DNA of 64,000 nucleotides from Vibrio sp. NTOU-M3 (GTDB taxonomy: Bacteria > Pseudomonadota > Gammaproteobacteria > Enterobacterales > Vibrionaceae): assembly GCF_040869035.1 (NCBI RefSeq), contig NZ_CP162100.1, forward strand, positions 1,922,001 to 1,986,000. The letters are read 5' to 3'. The first letter of the stretch is position 1, and every line of letters begins with the position of its first letter. A program made the translations under genes and the position numbers. Below the pieces are notes generated by a model. It saw nothing but the letters and a program-made list of their open reading frames with translations, did not search any database and was not told the DNA's origin. Below, one piece after another: positions 41,780 through 52,038 of this stretch.

Positions 41780-42854
41780 GACCAGCCTCCTGAATTACTT
41801 CCACCTTCATCCCCTCTCTGAGTCTGGAAATGCCTGCAATAACTACTTGTTGATCTGCTTTAAGGCCATTTAGAACCTGAACCGAGTTGCGGCTCGCTTT
41901 ACCAAGCATCACTTGTTGTTTACTTACCGTTTGATCATCATTGAGTACCCAGACAAATTTATTTCCTCTGTCTAGAGCATCACCATTGGCATTAAATAGC
42001 GCTTCAATTGGGATTTGCACTCCGGCATTCAGCTCAAGACCAACATCTTCTCCACGAGAAGTGACTTCAACCGCCATACCATCAAGAATGTACTCCTCCT
42101 CAGGCATCGGTAGTGACAACGTCACAGTAAATGTCCCCGTTGCAGGATCTGGTTCGGTGGTAAACTCTTTAATTACAGCCTGATATTCATTACCACTTGG
42201 TACGCGTACAACCGCCTGCACATGAGACAATTTATCCCTCTCAGGTTGCTTCACGTAAATTCGGTCTGGAAGTTGAATCAAGACTTCGACATTGTCGATG
42301 CTGTGGATATTAACAATTTGCTGCCCTACTTGAATATTCTCAAACCGATCGGCGCTTACACGTGAAATGATGCCATCCACTGGAGCGGTCAATTTGGTAA
42401 ATGACAAACGAAGTTTAGCCAGCTGTAATTCTGCGTAAGCAATCTGACGCTGAGCAGCAATTTCATCAAATTGAGATTTGGCTAGCAGACCTTTTTTAAC
42501 CAAAGGCGCAGAACGTTTATACTGGCTATCGACAACCGAATAACGGGCCGCCGCATTATCAACATCAAGTTGATAATCGGTTGGATCCAGCTCAGCTAAG
42601 ATATCCCCTTTCTTTACGCGATCGCCTTCTTTCACATCAATTTTGCTGATTTCACCAGCGACACGAAAACTAAGGTGTGATCTTTCAGAGGCATTCGCTA
42701 CCGCAGGAAAATACAAATTATTTTTTGCTTCTTGCTGCCCGAGATTTTCAACTTTCACCTTGGGTAGACCAAAGTCAGCATGTTTGATTTCACCACCACA
42801 ACCCGTTAGTAACGCGGCAGATGAAAGAACACTTAACACTATCCAGTTCTTCAT
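41772..42854 (-). CDS. RND efflux membrane-fusion lipoprotein (second)
   Basis: About 360 residues starting at MKNWIVLSVLSSAALLTGCG; the LTGC lipobox makes it a lipoprotein. The HlyD/AcrA layout is clear: a lipoyl half motif (VAGEISKIDVKEGDRVKKGD), a helical hairpin, the second lipoyl half (LTAPVDGIISRVSAD) and the beta-barrel/membrane-proximal domains. It starts two bases after the stop of the preceding fusion-protein gene and overlaps the pump gene. Two different adaptor subunits for one pump suggest a mixed adaptor ring. Confidence 0.9.
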   Translation of the reverse strand: MKNWIVLSVLSSAALLTGCGGEIKHADFGLPKVKVENLGQQEAKNNLYFPAVANASERSHLSFRVAGEISKIDVKEGDRVKKGDILAELDPTDYQLDVDNAAARYSVVDSQYKRSAPLVKKGLLAKSQFDEIAAQRQIAYAELQLAKLRLSFTKLTAPVDGIISRVSADRFENIQVGQQIVNIHSIDNVEVLIQLPDRIYVKQPERDKLSHVQAVVRVPSGNEYQAVIKEFTTEPDPATGTFTVTLSLPMPEEEYILDGMAVEVTSRGEDVGLELNAGVQIPIEALFNANGDALDRGNKFVWVLNDDQTVSKQQVMLGKASRNSVQVLNGLKADQQVVIAGISRLREGMKVEVIQEAGHE

Positions 42855-42856
42855 AA

Positions 42857-43888
42857 TTACAGGCCCCGCTCTTTGATCCATTCGCGCACTTTGATGCCCG
42901 GTTCAATGCCACTGACACCAGAAATGATGATCTGATCACCATTTTCTAAACCCGAAACAACCTGACGGCGTTCATTGAGTTCAATCGTCGCCTTTTCAAC
43001 AATGCCTTGCTCGTTAACACGCCAAACATTCGTTTGTTCGCCATCTTTAAACAAAGCTGACTGAGGAATGGTCGTTGCGCCTGTAGAGGCAGAAACAACA
43101 TTAACTTGTCCCGACATTCCCGGCAGGATACCCACGTCAGCGGGACGCTCCATAATCATCGTCACTTTATACGAGCCAGTTTTAGGATCCGCCTCTGTGT
43201 CTATTTCTTGGAATGTTAAGGCGTATTGATTGTTCGGGAATGCATCGAAAACCATTGTTGCTACAGGTTCTGCACCAGAAGCGAATTTAGACAGCAGATG
43301 ATCTGGCAGCTGAAAAATAACTTTCATCAACTGATTGGTTTGGATATTCATGACCCCTTTTTTAGCGGCAACAAATTCATGATTTTCGGCAGGGATCAGT
43401 GAAATCGTCCCATCATAAGGCGCAACTAATCGTGTATAGCTCAAGTTTGCATTGGCTTGATCTAACGTTGCTTTCGCAGAGTTATGATTGGCTTTCGCTT
43501 GATCAAAGTCTTGTTCTGATACCACTTTATCTTTACGCAACTTTTTGTAGCGTTGGTATTGCACATCAGCCAATTTAAACTGAGCTTCAGCTTGTTGGGC
43601 AAGCAGTGTGTATTCATCCGGATTGAGGCGCGCTAATACATCACCCTTTGTAACCAGCTGTCCGGCGACAACATCTATCGATTGTAATTGCCCTGGTACA
43701 CGAAACGCTAAAACGGCTTTATCGCCTGCTTCTGAGGTGGCTGGAAATTGTCTTTCAAATTGAGAATTGCCTACAGAAACCGTAAATAACTTAGCCGGTC
43801 TGGAGTCTGGTTCAGGGACCGGAGGAAGTTCCTTACCACAACCGCTTAATGTGGCGGCCACTGCAAGAAACAAGAGGTGTTTTCGCAT
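42857..43888 (-). CDS. RND efflux membrane-fusion lipoprotein (first)
   Basis: 343 residues with a lipoprotein signal (MRKHLLFLAVAATLSGCG). Lipoyl motif PGQLQSIDVVAGQLVTKGD, helical hairpin with AEAQFKLADVQYQRYKKLRK, second half LVAPYDGTISLIPAE, then barrel and membrane-proximal domains. First gene of the three-gene efflux operon; there is no linked TetR or MarR regulator. About a third of residues match its neighbour by eye, so the two adaptors are diverged paralogues. Confidence 0.9.
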   Translation of the reverse strand: MRKHLLFLAVAATLSGCGKELPPVPEPDSRPAKLFTVSVGNSQFERQFPATSEAGDKAVLAFRVPGQLQSIDVVAGQLVTKGDVLARLNPDEYTLLAQQAEAQFKLADVQYQRYKKLRKDKVVSEQDFDQAKANHNSAKATLDQANANLSYTRLVAPYDGTISLIPAENHEFVAAKKGVMNIQTNQLMKVIFQLPDHLLSKFASGAEPVATMVFDAFPNNQYALTFQEIDTEADPKTGSYKVTMIMERPADVGILPGMSGQVNVVSASTGATTIPQSALFKDGEQTNVWRVNEQGIVEKATIELNERRQVVSGLENGDQIIISGVSGIEPGIKVREWIKERGL

Positions 43889-43986
43889 GGTCTTTCATCC
43901 ATTAGCTATAGATGAGTACTAAGATAGATGAATGACGTATGGGATACTAGTAGATAGGCTATAAAGTTTTGTTATACCGGTTGATA

Positions 43987-44013
43987 TGAGAGAAGGTTTA
44001 GCTCCTTCTCTCA
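43987..44013 (-). terminator. Hairpin terminator after pspC
   Basis: Ten-base stem TGAGAGAAGG / CCTTCTCTCA with a seven-base loop, just after the pspC stop codon on the minus strand. The T tract is poor. Confidence 0.6.
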
Positions 44014-44021
44014 ATTCTGCA

Positions 44022-44411
44022 TCATAGGTTACGAAATTCACGATTGACTTTAAATGCATCTGATGTCACATAAGCTTCGATATTACGCAATTTACTCTCA
44101 ATACCATTGAAGTCTTTCTCCAAGGTATTGAGTAACACTTCTGGTGATTGCCCTTGCTGCCATGGCTTCGCTTTTAGCTTATGTTCTTGCTTACTCTTGA
44201 GTGTTTCACCGTAATTTGCTGGCTGCTTTTCGATCATCAACGTCATCGCCACATACGCCAGTAATACGAGAAAGCTACCACCTAACAACGCTGCAGAGAT
44301 CACCAAAATACGGATTAACCATACTTCAGCACCAAAATAATTGGCAAGCCCAGCACAAACTCCGGTGATTTTCCCATTCACGGTATCACGATAGAGCTCT
44401 TTACTACTCAT
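44022..44411 (-). CDS. pspC: Phage shock protein C
   Basis: 129 residues. The PspC domain fills the first 65: RDTVNGKITGVCAGLANYFG, then a membrane helix (ILVISAALLGGSFLVLLAYV). The cytoplasmic C-terminal half is charged. PspC and PspB sense inner-membrane stress and release PspF from PspA. The start overlaps the end of pspB by eight bases. Confidence 0.92.
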   Translation of the reverse strand: MSSKELYRDTVNGKITGVCAGLANYFGAEVWLIRILVISAALLGGSFLVLLAYVAMTLMIEKQPANYGETLKSKQEHKLKAKPWQQGQSPEVLLNTLEKDFNGIESKLRNIEAYVTSDAFKVNREFRNL

Positions 44412-44634
44412 AACGTTGCCTCCAGTTTGGGGACTCTGAGTCCAGAATGCGCTCTAACGTATCGACCCTTTGCTGCATAGACTCAGCTTTATCGGATAAT
44501 GATTGTAGGCGTTCATAATCTTCACTCGATAGTCCACTGCTTGTTTTGCGTTTACTGCGATAATGCAAGATAAGCCAAAGCGGCGCGACAAAGATAAGAA
44601 AGACAATCAAAGGACCTGAAATCCAGAATGACAT
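44404..44634 (-). CDS. pspB: Phage shock protein B
   Basis: 76 residues from the ATG at 44634, which has an AGGAG site six bases upstream (a TTG two codons earlier is less likely). N-terminal membrane helix (FWISGPLIVFLIFVAPLWLI), then a charged leucine-zipper-like tail (LQSLSDKAESMQQRVDTLER). Partner of PspC; normal family length. Confidence 0.92.
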   Translation of the reverse strand: MSFWISGPLIVFLIFVAPLWLILHYRSKRKTSSGLSSEDYERLQSLSDKAESMQQRVDTLERILDSESPNWRQRYE

Positions 44635-44752
44635 AAGCAACTCCTGTAGTAAGGGCGGAAAGGTCTGGTCACTTTACCACATAACACCAATGCAATGAGG
44701 TCAATACAGTGAAGCCTTATACCCGCCCAATTTTATTTATGATTTAAATGGC

Positions 44753-45421
44753 TTACTTCTTTTCTTCCATTTGTTGCTTTAACTTAGCGAGTTCTTGCTC
44801 AATTTCATCTTGAGCTTGAAGTTCTGCGAACTCTTGATCCAGTGACTTACCATTGCCTGTTTTCGCGTAAAGATCGGCTTCGGCTTCAAGTTCATCAATT
44901 TTGCGTGAATATTGATCAAACTTTGCCATCGCTTCATTGGTACGAGCGGTGTGCAGATGCTTTTGCACATCACGACGATTTGACGCAGCTTGACCTCGAA
45001 TTGCCAGTGCTTGCTGTTTTGCTCGCGTTTCAGTGATTTTGCTTTCAAGCTTGCTGATTTCACCCGTTAGCTTGTCAATGGTCTCTTCAACCAATGTTTG
45101 CTCTGTATGTAACCCTTTCAGTACATCTTGAAGTTTTTGCTTTTCAATTAGTGCTGAGCGAGCTAAATCTTCTCTTTGCTTTGTTAGCGCTAACGTGGCT
45201 TTTTCCTGCCAGTCGCTAATTTGAGCGTCAATCGCCTCAACTTTTCGTGCCAATTCTTTTTTGTCAGCAATCGCTTTTGCTGAATTAGTACGAACTTCGA
45301 CCAAAGTGTCTTCCATTTCTTGGATGATTAGGCGAATCATTTTTTCTGGGTCTTCCGCTTTGTCGAGAAGAGCGGAAATATTTGAATTAACAATGTCTGC
45401 GAATCGAGAAAAGATACCCAT
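44753..45421 (-). CDS. pspA: Phage shock protein A
   Basis: 222 residues starting at MGIFSRFADIVNSNISALLD with an AAGGAG site; the open frame extends 58 codons upstream but that part covers the promoter. ESCRT-III-like protein, almost wholly helical coiled coil, that binds stressed inner membrane through its N-terminal amphipathic helix and restrains PspF when idle. The motif for PspF contact (near residues 24-58, EDPEKMIRLIIQEMEDTLVE) is conserved. First gene of pspABC. Confidence 0.95.
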   Translation of the reverse strand: MGIFSRFADIVNSNISALLDKAEDPEKMIRLIIQEMEDTLVEVRTNSAKAIADKKELARKVEAIDAQISDWQEKATLALTKQREDLARSALIEKQKLQDVLKGLHTEQTLVEETIDKLTGEISKLESKITETRAKQQALAIRGQAASNRRDVQKHLHTARTNEAMAKFDQYSRKIDELEAEADLYAKTGNGKSLDQEFAELQAQDEIEQELAKLKQQMEEKK

Positions 45422-45481
45422 GGTGATCTCCTTGTTTACTTTGATACTGAGCTTAAATTGCTCAACCGTTGCTATTGATAT

Positions 45482-45497
45482 ACCAAGATGCGTGCCA
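45482..45497 (-). promoter_or_regulatory. Sigma-54 promoter of pspA
   Basis: On the minus strand TGGCAC-N5-TTGGT: the -24 box is perfect and the -12 box departs from TTGC by one base. It lies about 60 bases before the pspA start and in the region divergent to pspF, as in enterobacteria. PspF sites would lie at 45500-45600 but I cannot place them. Confidence 0.6.
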
Positions 45498-45612
45498 AGT
45501 TTTTTATCGTTTATTTTCAATAAGTTAAAATATAGCCTCTTGAAAGCCACCTCAGAGTATGATGAATTTGACCGATTATAGGTAAATTTAACCAAGCTAA
45601 GTAAGGAAGAGC

Positions 45613-46605
45613 ATGCAACAGAATCTAATCGGTGAATCTCCCGCTTTTCTTGCGGTCCTTGATAAAGTCTCGAAGCTCGCTGCCATCGATCGCCCTATTC
45701 TAATTATTGGTGAACGAGGAACGGGGAAGGAGTTGATAGCACAGCGGCTACATTATCTATCCAAGCGCTGGGATCAGCCCTTAGTCTCCTTAAATTGCTC
45801 TACGTTAAGTGAAGGTTTAATTGACTCGGAACTGTTTGGCCATGAATCTGGTTCATTTACTGGCTCAAAAGGACGGCATAAAGGGCGCTTCGAACGGGCT
45901 GAGAACGGAACATTGTTCCTTGATGAACTAGCAACGGCTCCCTTGCTTGTTCAGGAAAAGCTACTGCGTGTCATCGAATATGGGCAGTACGAACGTGTAG
46001 GTGGACATGAATTACTGAACGCTAACGTCCGTTTAATTTGTGCAACGAACGCTAACTTACCTGACATGGCCGCAACTGGCGCGTTTAGAGCGGATCTACT
46101 CGATCGCTTAGCATTTGATGTCGTCCACCTGCCACCACTGAGAGAAAGAAAAGAAGACATTCTGTTACTTGCTGAATACTACGCAATTAAAATGTGCCGT
46201 GAATTGAACTTTGAGTACTTCGTTGGTTTTTCAGAGCATGCCAAGCAGAGTTTATTGTCCTATTCATGGCCGGGTAATGTTCGTGAGCTCAAAAACGTCA
46301 TTGAACGTGCAGTTTACCAGCACGGCATTCAAGATAACCCTATCGAAGCACTGATTTTTGATCCATTTGCGACCGGATGGATGGACACTTCTTCTCATTC
46401 GGCTGAGAAGCAAGCAACTGACAACGTACCGTTGGAATTTCCAATGGATTACAAACAATGGCAAGAACAACAAGACATTAAATTACTCGAAGCCGCGCTT
46501 GAAGAAGCAAAGTTTAACCAGAGGAAAGCAGCTGAACTTCTCGGCTTGAGCTACCATCAGTTAAGAGGAATGGTGAGAAAATACGACCTCACTAAAGCCG
46601 ATTAA
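45613..46605 (+). CDS. pspF: Psp operon sigma-54 activator PspF
   Basis: 330 residues consisting of a AAA+ domain and a Fis-type helix-turn-helix with no N-terminal sensor, the defining PspF architecture. Walker A GERGTGKE (near 33), the sigma-54 loop is GSFTGS in place of GAFTGA, Walker B GTLFLDEL, and the C-terminal recognition part FNQRKAAELLGLSYHQLRGM. Divergent from pspA. GSFTGA-like variants with Ser are found in PspF orthologues, so this is not a defect. Confidence 0.94.
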   Translation: MQQNLIGESPAFLAVLDKVSKLAAIDRPILIIGERGTGKELIAQRLHYLSKRWDQPLVSLNCSTLSEGLIDSELFGHESGSFTGSKGRHKGRFERAENGTLFLDELATAPLLVQEKLLRVIEYGQYERVGGHELLNANVRLICATNANLPDMAATGAFRADLLDRLAFDVVHLPPLRERKEDILLLAEYYAIKMCRELNFEYFVGFSEHAKQSLLSYSWPGNVRELKNVIERAVYQHGIQDNPIEALIFDPFATGWMDTSSHSAEKQATDNVPLEFPMDYKQWQEQQDIKLLEAALEEAKFNQRKAAELLGLSYHQLRGMVRKYDLTKAD

Positions 46606-46763
46606 CGAACGATGTTTAACCGACCTCCTAACAGCAATAAAAGTGAACTGATCGTTGTCGAATCGATTAGTTGGTTTGAGTAAATAAAAAATGGTAAATT
46701 ATTGAGATCTTGAGGCATAATGGGGAGTTTTATTATGCTTCGTTTCTCAAAAGTATTCTGTCT

Positions 46764-48383
46764 ATGAGAGCTTTGATACAACTGACATTGGGACTATTTA
46801 GCTTTAGCCTATTAACAGGCTGCGGCGAAGAAATAGATCACAGCAAAATTCGCCAAAGTGGCTTTGTTTATTGTGGGCAAGGAGGGCCAACCTCACTCAA
46901 CCCACAACTGGTTGACAGCGGCATTACATCTGAAGCTCTTAGCCCGCAGATTTTTGATACTCTGCTCACTCTCGATCCTGACACCTTCCAACCGGTAGGT
47001 AATCTCGCACAAAGCTGGTCAGTCAATAAGCAAGCGACCGAATATACTTTCACGCTTAGGGAAAATGTACAGTTTCAGTCAACACCTTGGTTTACGCCCA
47101 CTCGTCCTTTGAATGCTCAAGATGTGGTGTTTAGTTTTCGCCGAATCATCGACAGTTCAAACCCATTCCATTATGTCGGTGGAGGCATGTACCCTTGGTT
47201 TGATGGGATTGATTTTCAGAATCTATTAGTCGATGTGCAAGCCATTGGCGAGCATCAGGTGAAGTTTACGTTGGCTCGACCAGACAATACGTTTCTCGCT
47301 AATATTGCCACCAGCTACGCGGTGATCCACTCAAAAGAATATGCAACCGAACTAGAGCATAAAGACGAAAAAGGACAACTCGATAGCTTCCCCATTGGCA
47401 CTGGGCCATTTTATTTGTCTGAGTACCAAGTTAACGATTTTATTCGCCTAAAACGCCATCAGAACTATTGGAAAGGCGAAGCTAAAATGAGCCAAGTTGT
47501 TTTCGATATTTCCCACCGTGGAACAGGCACACTGGCTAAACTACTTCGTAAAGAGTGTGATGTATTAAGTTCACCACTTTCGAGCCAAATCCCTATTATT
47601 GAAGACCAAGAACACATCAATTTAGTAGCAAAGCCCGCGATGAATATTTCTTTTATCGCCGTCAACACTTCGCACCCAGCCCTCAATGATCCTAGGGTAC
47701 GAAAAGCATTGAACTTTGCTATCAACCGCCAAAACATCCTAGATTCCGTGTATTACGGAACCGGAAGTCAGGCGTATTCGGTTCTCCCGCCGAGTTCTTG
47801 GGCTTACCAAAAAGATACGGTGCAAATTCGCTACGATCGAAACTATGCTATCGCACTTCTAAAAGAAGCGGGCTTTGATAAAGGACTAGAACTCAATATG
47901 TCGGTTCCTCTTGAACCGAGAGCTTACAACCCTAGCCCACGGAAAACGGCTGAACTGATCCAATCTAACTTAGCGGATATCGGTATCACCCTAAATCTGT
48001 TTACAGATGACCGATTCGATCGCACACAGGTGGACGCCAATGCCAATATCGATCTGTTTCTAACTGGTTGGATTGCAGACACCGCCGACCCCGACAACTT
48101 TTTCCGCCCGCTACTGTCATGTGATTCGGAGCGAGCAGGCCTTAATGTATCTAGCTGGTGTAATCCCGACTTTGACTTCTTGTTGGATCTCGCATTAGAG
48201 GTTGAGAAGCCTAGATACAGATTGAATTTATATCGTCAGGCACAGAATGTATTAAACGAAGAGTTTCCGGTTATCCCACTAAACCATGGGATGCAATTCC
48301 AAGCTTATGACGACTCACTAACTGGATTCAAAATGAGCCCGTTTAACACCCAGCCATTTGATCAAGTTGAGAGGTTGCGATAA
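46764..48383 (+). CDS. sapA: Peptide ABC transporter substrate-binding lipoprotein SapA
   Basis: 539 residues from the ATG at 46764, giving the lipoprotein signal MRALIQLTLGLFSFSLLTGC; the 18 codons upstream are not leader-like. Type-5 (DppA/OppA-like) binding protein: VYCGQGGPTSLNPQLVDSG at the start, FSFRRIIDSSNPF, and IDLFLTGWIADTADPDNFF near residue 445. Sap systems are linked to antimicrobial peptide resistance and, for SapBCDF of E. coli, putrescine export. Located after pspF, same order as in enterobacteria. Confidence 0.92.
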   Translation: MRALIQLTLGLFSFSLLTGCGEEIDHSKIRQSGFVYCGQGGPTSLNPQLVDSGITSEALSPQIFDTLLTLDPDTFQPVGNLAQSWSVNKQATEYTFTLRENVQFQSTPWFTPTRPLNAQDVVFSFRRIIDSSNPFHYVGGGMYPWFDGIDFQNLLVDVQAIGEHQVKFTLARPDNTFLANIATSYAVIHSKEYATELEHKDEKGQLDSFPIGTGPFYLSEYQVNDFIRLKRHQNYWKGEAKMSQVVFDISHRGTGTLAKLLRKECDVLSSPLSSQIPIIEDQEHINLVAKPAMNISFIAVNTSHPALNDPRVRKALNFAINRQNILDSVYYGTGSQAYSVLPPSSWAYQKDTVQIRYDRNYAIALLKEAGFDKGLELNMSVPLEPRAYNPSPRKTAELIQSNLADIGITLNLFTDDRFDRTQVDANANIDLFLTGWIADTADPDNFFRPLLSCDSERAGLNVSSWCNPDFDFLLDLALEVEKPRYRLNLYRQAQNVLNEEFPVIPLNHGMQFQAYDDSLTGFKMSPFNTQPFDQVERLR

Positions 48384-49346
48384 ATGTTTTTGTATACCAT
48401 TCGACGGCTTAATCTGTTCATTATCACACTACTCATCCTGACCATCGTCGGATTTAGCCTACTGCGCCTTGACCCTTCATCACCATGGGCAATCCAAAAT
48501 TTTTGGGCAGGATGGACAACCTATGTGGGTGAACTCACTCATTTCAATTTCGGCTTGAACAAAGCTGGCGTGCCAATCATTGATGAGCTGAAAGTGGTTT
48601 TCCCAGCAACATTAGAGCTTTGCTTAATTGCTTTTATTTTTTCATTGCTGATTGGGATCCCACTAGGAACTTTGGCAGGTATGAAGCAAGGTAAATGGAC
48701 AGACACGATTATTTCATTCACTTCGATGTCGGGATACTCTGCCCCACTCTTTTGGGTCGCACTACTCATGATCATGGCATTCTCGCTGCACTATGAAGTT
48801 TTTCCTGTGTCGGGGCGCTACGATTTGCTTTATCAAATTGACCACGTCACTGGTTTTGCGCTTATCGACGCTTTCTTTTCAGAAAGCGCCTATCGTGCAC
48901 ATGCGCTTCAAAGTGTCATAGAACACCTGATCTTACCGTGTTTAGTTTTGGCGCTAGCACCGACAACGCAAGTTATCGGGCTTATGCGAACCTCAGTGTC
49001 TGAAGTCATGGGACAAAACTACATTCGCGCAGCTCGCATTAAAGGTTTAACGACCCACGAAATCGTCACCCAGCATGTACTGCGCAATGCGATTCCACCG
49101 ATCATTCCAAAAATTGGGGTTCAGCTATCAAGTATGCTAACCCTAACAATTATTACCGAATCTATTTTTAACTGGCCTGGTATTGGCCGGTGGCTATTAG
49201 ACGCTCTATCTAACCAAGATTATGTCTCAATCCAAGCCGGCGTCATCGTAGTGGCAACATTCGTGTTAACCGCGAATATTCTATCGGATCTTATCGGTGC
49301 GATGATAAATCCGTTAGTAAGGAAAGAGTGGTATGCTAACAAATAA
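48384..49346 (+). CDS. sapB: Sap ABC transporter permease SapB
   Basis: 320 residues, DppB-type permease, with an N-terminal helix (LNLFIITLLILTIVGFSLL) and five more segments. The cytoplasmic EAA loop is RAARIKGLTTHEIVTQHVLR (near 215). Starts immediately after the sapA stop codon and overlaps sapC by 14 bases. Confidence 0.92.
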   Translation: MFLYTIRRLNLFIITLLILTIVGFSLLRLDPSSPWAIQNFWAGWTTYVGELTHFNFGLNKAGVPIIDELKVVFPATLELCLIAFIFSLLIGIPLGTLAGMKQGKWTDTIISFTSMSGYSAPLFWVALLMIMAFSLHYEVFPVSGRYDLLYQIDHVTGFALIDAFFSESAYRAHALQSVIEHLILPCLVLALAPTTQVIGLMRTSVSEVMGQNYIRAARIKGLTTHEIVTQHVLRNAIPPIIPKIGVQLSSMLTLTIITESIFNWPGIGRWLLDALSNQDYVSIQAGVIVVATFVLTANILSDLIGAMINPLVRKEWYANK

Positions 49347-50220
49347 CGTTTATCAAGAAGAAAGCATCCCAACGCAGTTTGAGCGTTTTTCTCGCAGCTT
49401 TCGTTCAAACAGCCTTGCTATGTTTGGGCTCTGGTGCCTTGCACTGATCATCTTGATCACCCTTGCATCGCCTTGGATTACACCGCACGACCCTCAAGCA
49501 CAAACTGGGGAGTTATTGGTGCCACCATCTTGGAATCCAGCCGGCACCGTTGAATTCTTTCTAGGCACCGATGACTTAGGCCGAGATATTCTTTCAAGGT
49601 TAATTGCAGGAACGCAATTGACATTTGGTGCCGCCGTTTTAATTACACTAATTGCAACAACTGTAGGCTGCTTCATTGGTATTTTAGCTGGCATGACCAA
49701 GGGGTTAATTTCAAGTACATTGAACCACTTACTCGATACAGTCATGTCTATTCCTTCGCTATTATTAGCCATTATATTTGTCGCTTTTCTTGGCTTCGGT
49801 GAATTTAATATCTTACTGGCGATATGCCTTGCACTTATTCCACGCTTTATTCGCTCAGTCTATATCGCTGTGCATACCGAAGTAGAAAAAGACTACATCA
49901 TGGCTGCTAGACTCGATGGTGCCAATGACTTTTACCTACTTTGGAACTCTATTTTGCCGAACATCCTTGTGGTGATCGCAGCAGAAGTCACACTGGCTCT
50001 CTCTATTGCTATTTTGGATATCACGGCACTGGGATTTCTTGGCTTAGGTGCGCAAGCTCCAAGCGCCGAATGGGGAGCTATTTTAGGTGATTCTGTTGAA
50101 CTGATTTATCTCGCGCCATGGACAGTAACTCTGCCCGGGCTCGCAATCATGTTTACTGTAATCGTCATTAACCTTGTTGGTGAAGGTGTTCGCCAAGCAC
50201 TCAATGCGGGGATCGAATAA
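49333..50220 (+). CDS. sapC: Sap ABC transporter permease SapC
   Basis: 295 residues, DppC-type permease. N-terminal helix ([20 protein letters not shown]), the periplasmic [20 protein letters not shown] motif and the EAA loop [20 protein letters not shown] (near 195). Overlaps sapB at its start and shares one base with sapD (TAATG). Confidence 0.92.
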   Translation: MLTNNVYQEESIPTQFERFSRSFRSNSLAMFGLWCLALIILITLASPWITPHDPQAQTGELLVPPSWNPAGTVEFFLGTDDLGRDILSRLIAGTQLTFGAAVLITLIATTVGCFIGILAGMTKGLISSTLNHLLDTVMSIPSLLLAIIFVAFLGFGEFNILLAICLALIPRFIRSVYIAVHTEVEKDYIMAARLDGANDFYLLWNSILPNILVVIAAEVTLALSIAILDITALGFLGLGAQAPSAEWGAILGDSVELIYLAPWTVTLPGLAIMFTVIVINLVGEGVRQALNAGIE

Positions 50221-51215
50221 TGCCTCTGTTAGATATTCGACATTTGACCATTGAGATCGAAACTCCTCAAGGAATGATGAAAGCCGTCGATCGTATGAGC
50301 CTCACCATGAATGAAGGTGAAATACGTGGCCTGGTTGGTGAATCTGGTTCAGGAAAGAGCTTGGTCGCCAAAGCGATCGTTGGCGTGTGTAAAGATAATT
50401 GGAAAGTCACCGCCGATCGTATGAGGCTAGGTAACATCGATTTGCTGCAACTCACCCCTCGCGAAAGACGTCGAGTGATTGCACGCGACATTGCGATGAT
50501 CTTTCAAGAACCCTCCACCTGTCTCGACCCTTCTGAGGAAGTCGGCAAACAGTTGATTGAATCCATTCCTTCCCATTCTTTTGAAGGTAAGTGGTTTGAG
50601 AGATTTAAATGGCGTAAAAAACAAGCCATTGCGTTGCTGCATAAAGTAGGCATCAAGGATCATAAAGGCTTGATGAGCTGTTACCCTTACGAACTTACTG
50701 ACGGTGAGTGTCAAAAAGTAATGATTGCAATGGCCATCGCAGCAAAACCAAAGCTTCTTATTGCTGATGAACCAACAAACGATTTGGATCCTATCACCCA
50801 GTCGCAAATATTACGTCTGCTCAGCCGCATGAATCAGGTACATAACACAACCATTATGCTGATCGGCCATGACTTAACCACGATTACACAATGGGCCACT
50901 CGTATTACAGTCATGTACTGCGGTCAATCGGTTGAATCTGCCGATACTCAGAAAATCCTTAAGGCACCAAAACACCCATACACAAATGCCCTGCTAAAAG
51001 CGATGCCAGATTTTGCCGACTGGATACCACATAAAGAAAAACTCCAGTCTTTGCCGGGTTCGATTCCACCCTTGCAGCATTTGCCAATAGGCTGCCGCTT
51101 AGGTCCACGCTGCCCATACGCACAGCGTCAATGTGTTGAAATACCAATGACACAACGCGTCAAGAACCATAAATTCGCCTGTCACTTCCCGCTGAATATG
51201 GAGAAGAAATCATGA
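50220..51215 (+). CDS. sapD: Sap ABC transporter ATPase SapD
   Basis: 331 residues. Walker A is GESGSGKS (near 40), Walker B is [12 protein letters not shown]; the signature position reads [12 protein letters not shown] in place of the common LSGGQ, as is seen in SapD proteins, which are thought to hydrolyse ATP poorly in that site. The C-terminal oligopeptide-transporter Cys cluster ([15 protein letters not shown] ... FACHFP) that binds a [4Fe-4S] cluster in DppD-type ATPases is present. Confidence 0.9.
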   Translation: MPLLDIRHLTIEIETPQGMMKAVDRMSLTMNEGEIRGLVGESGSGKSLVAKAIVGVCKDNWKVTADRMRLGNIDLLQLTPRERRRVIARDIAMIFQEPSTCLDPSEEVGKQLIESIPSHSFEGKWFERFKWRKKQAIALLHKVGIKDHKGLMSCYPYELTDGECQKVMIAMAIAAKPKLLIADEPTNDLDPITQSQILRLLSRMNQVHNTTIMLIGHDLTTITQWATRITVMYCGQSVESADTQKILKAPKHPYTNALLKAMPDFADWIPHKEKLQSLPGSIPPLQHLPIGCRLGPRCPYAQRQCVEIPMTQRVKNHKFACHFPLNMEKKS

Positions 51216-51997
51216 GTGCGCTGTTAGAGGTCAACGATCTATCCAAAGACTTTGTAACGCGTTTCGGCTTATTGCATAAAAAAGTACAACATGCCGTTAA
51301 GCCGGTTAGCTTCAGCCTAGAAGCCGGACAAACCATCGGATTTATTGGTCAAAATGGTTCTGGTAAATCCACACTCGCTCGCATGTTAGCTGGGGTTGTT
51401 GAGCCTACATCAGGTGAAATTCGCGTCAATGGTGAACTGCTTGCGCACAAAGATTACGAAACGCGCTGTAAGTTAATCCGGATGATTTTTCAGGATCCTA
51501 ATACCTCATTAAATCCAAGGATCCAAATTGGGCGTATCCTCGAAGGACCACTAAAACGAAATACTAATATGCCGCCAGAGGCACGGATACGACGTGTGAA
51601 AGAGACCCTTCTACGTGTTGGTTTGCTTCCCGAGCACGCGTATTTCTACCCTCAAATGTTAGCAACAGGCCAAAAACAACGTGTTTGTCTAGCTCGTGCA
51701 TTGATCCTTCAACCATCAATTATTGTGGCAGATGAAGCCTTGAATGGTCTCGATATGGCAATGCGCTCACAAATCATCAACCTATTTCTCGAACTGCAAG
51801 AAGAAATGGGGGTTTCGTTCATTTACGTATCTCAGCATATTGGTGTTGTGAAACATATTACCGACCAAGTCATGGTGATGCATGAGGGCGAAGTCGTTGA
51901 ATTTGGAGATACTCAGCAAGTTCTTACGAACCCGGAACACCCGATCACGCAACGCATGATCGAAAGTCACTTCAATAAAGCCCACTGCTTTAAATAA
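51212..51997 (+). CDS. sapF: Sap ABC transporter ATPase SapF
   Basis: 261 residues. Walker [10 protein letters not shown], Walker [13 protein letters not shown] (Ala-Leu in place of Pro-Thr, usual for SapF), and [16 protein letters not shown] as a signature variant lacking the SGG of LSGGQ. Shares ATGA with the end of sapD. No Cys cluster, as in SapF of enterobacteria. Last gene of the operon. Confidence 0.9.
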   Translation: MSALLEVNDLSKDFVTRFGLLHKKVQHAVKPVSFSLEAGQTIGFIGQNGSGKSTLARMLAGVVEPTSGEIRVNGELLAHKDYETRCKLIRMIFQDPNTSLNPRIQIGRILEGPLKRNTNMPPEARIRRVKETLLRVGLLPEHAYFYPQMLATGQKQRVCLARALILQPSIIVADEALNGLDMAMRSQIINLFLELQEEMGVSFIYVSQHIGVVKHITDQVMVMHEGEVVEFGDTQQVLTNPEHPITQRMIESHFNKAHCFK

Positions 51998-52007
51998 CCC
52001 AATAGAA

Positions 52008-52038
52008 TAAAGCACACTCTTTCTTAGCGTGTGCTTTT
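52008..52038 (+). terminator. Terminator of the sap operon
   Basis: Stem AAAGCACAC / GTGTGCTTT followed by T, with an eleven-base loop, right after sapF. Confidence 0.85.

Noticed and set aside
45422..45595. N-terminal extension of PspA by 58 residues
   Set aside because: PspA starts at MGIFSRF in all relatives I know, the ATG at 45421 has a strong AAGGAG site, and the extension covers the sigma-54 promoter.
45860..45880. GSFTGS in place of GAFTGA in PspF as a loss-of-function change
   Set aside because: Ser at the second position is the norm in PspF proteins and the rest of the AAA+ domain is intact.
50700..50715. Degenerate ABC signature in SapD (LTDGE) as a sign of a broken gene
   Set aside because: The frame is intact, Walker motifs are present, and weak signatures are usual in the Sap ATPases.
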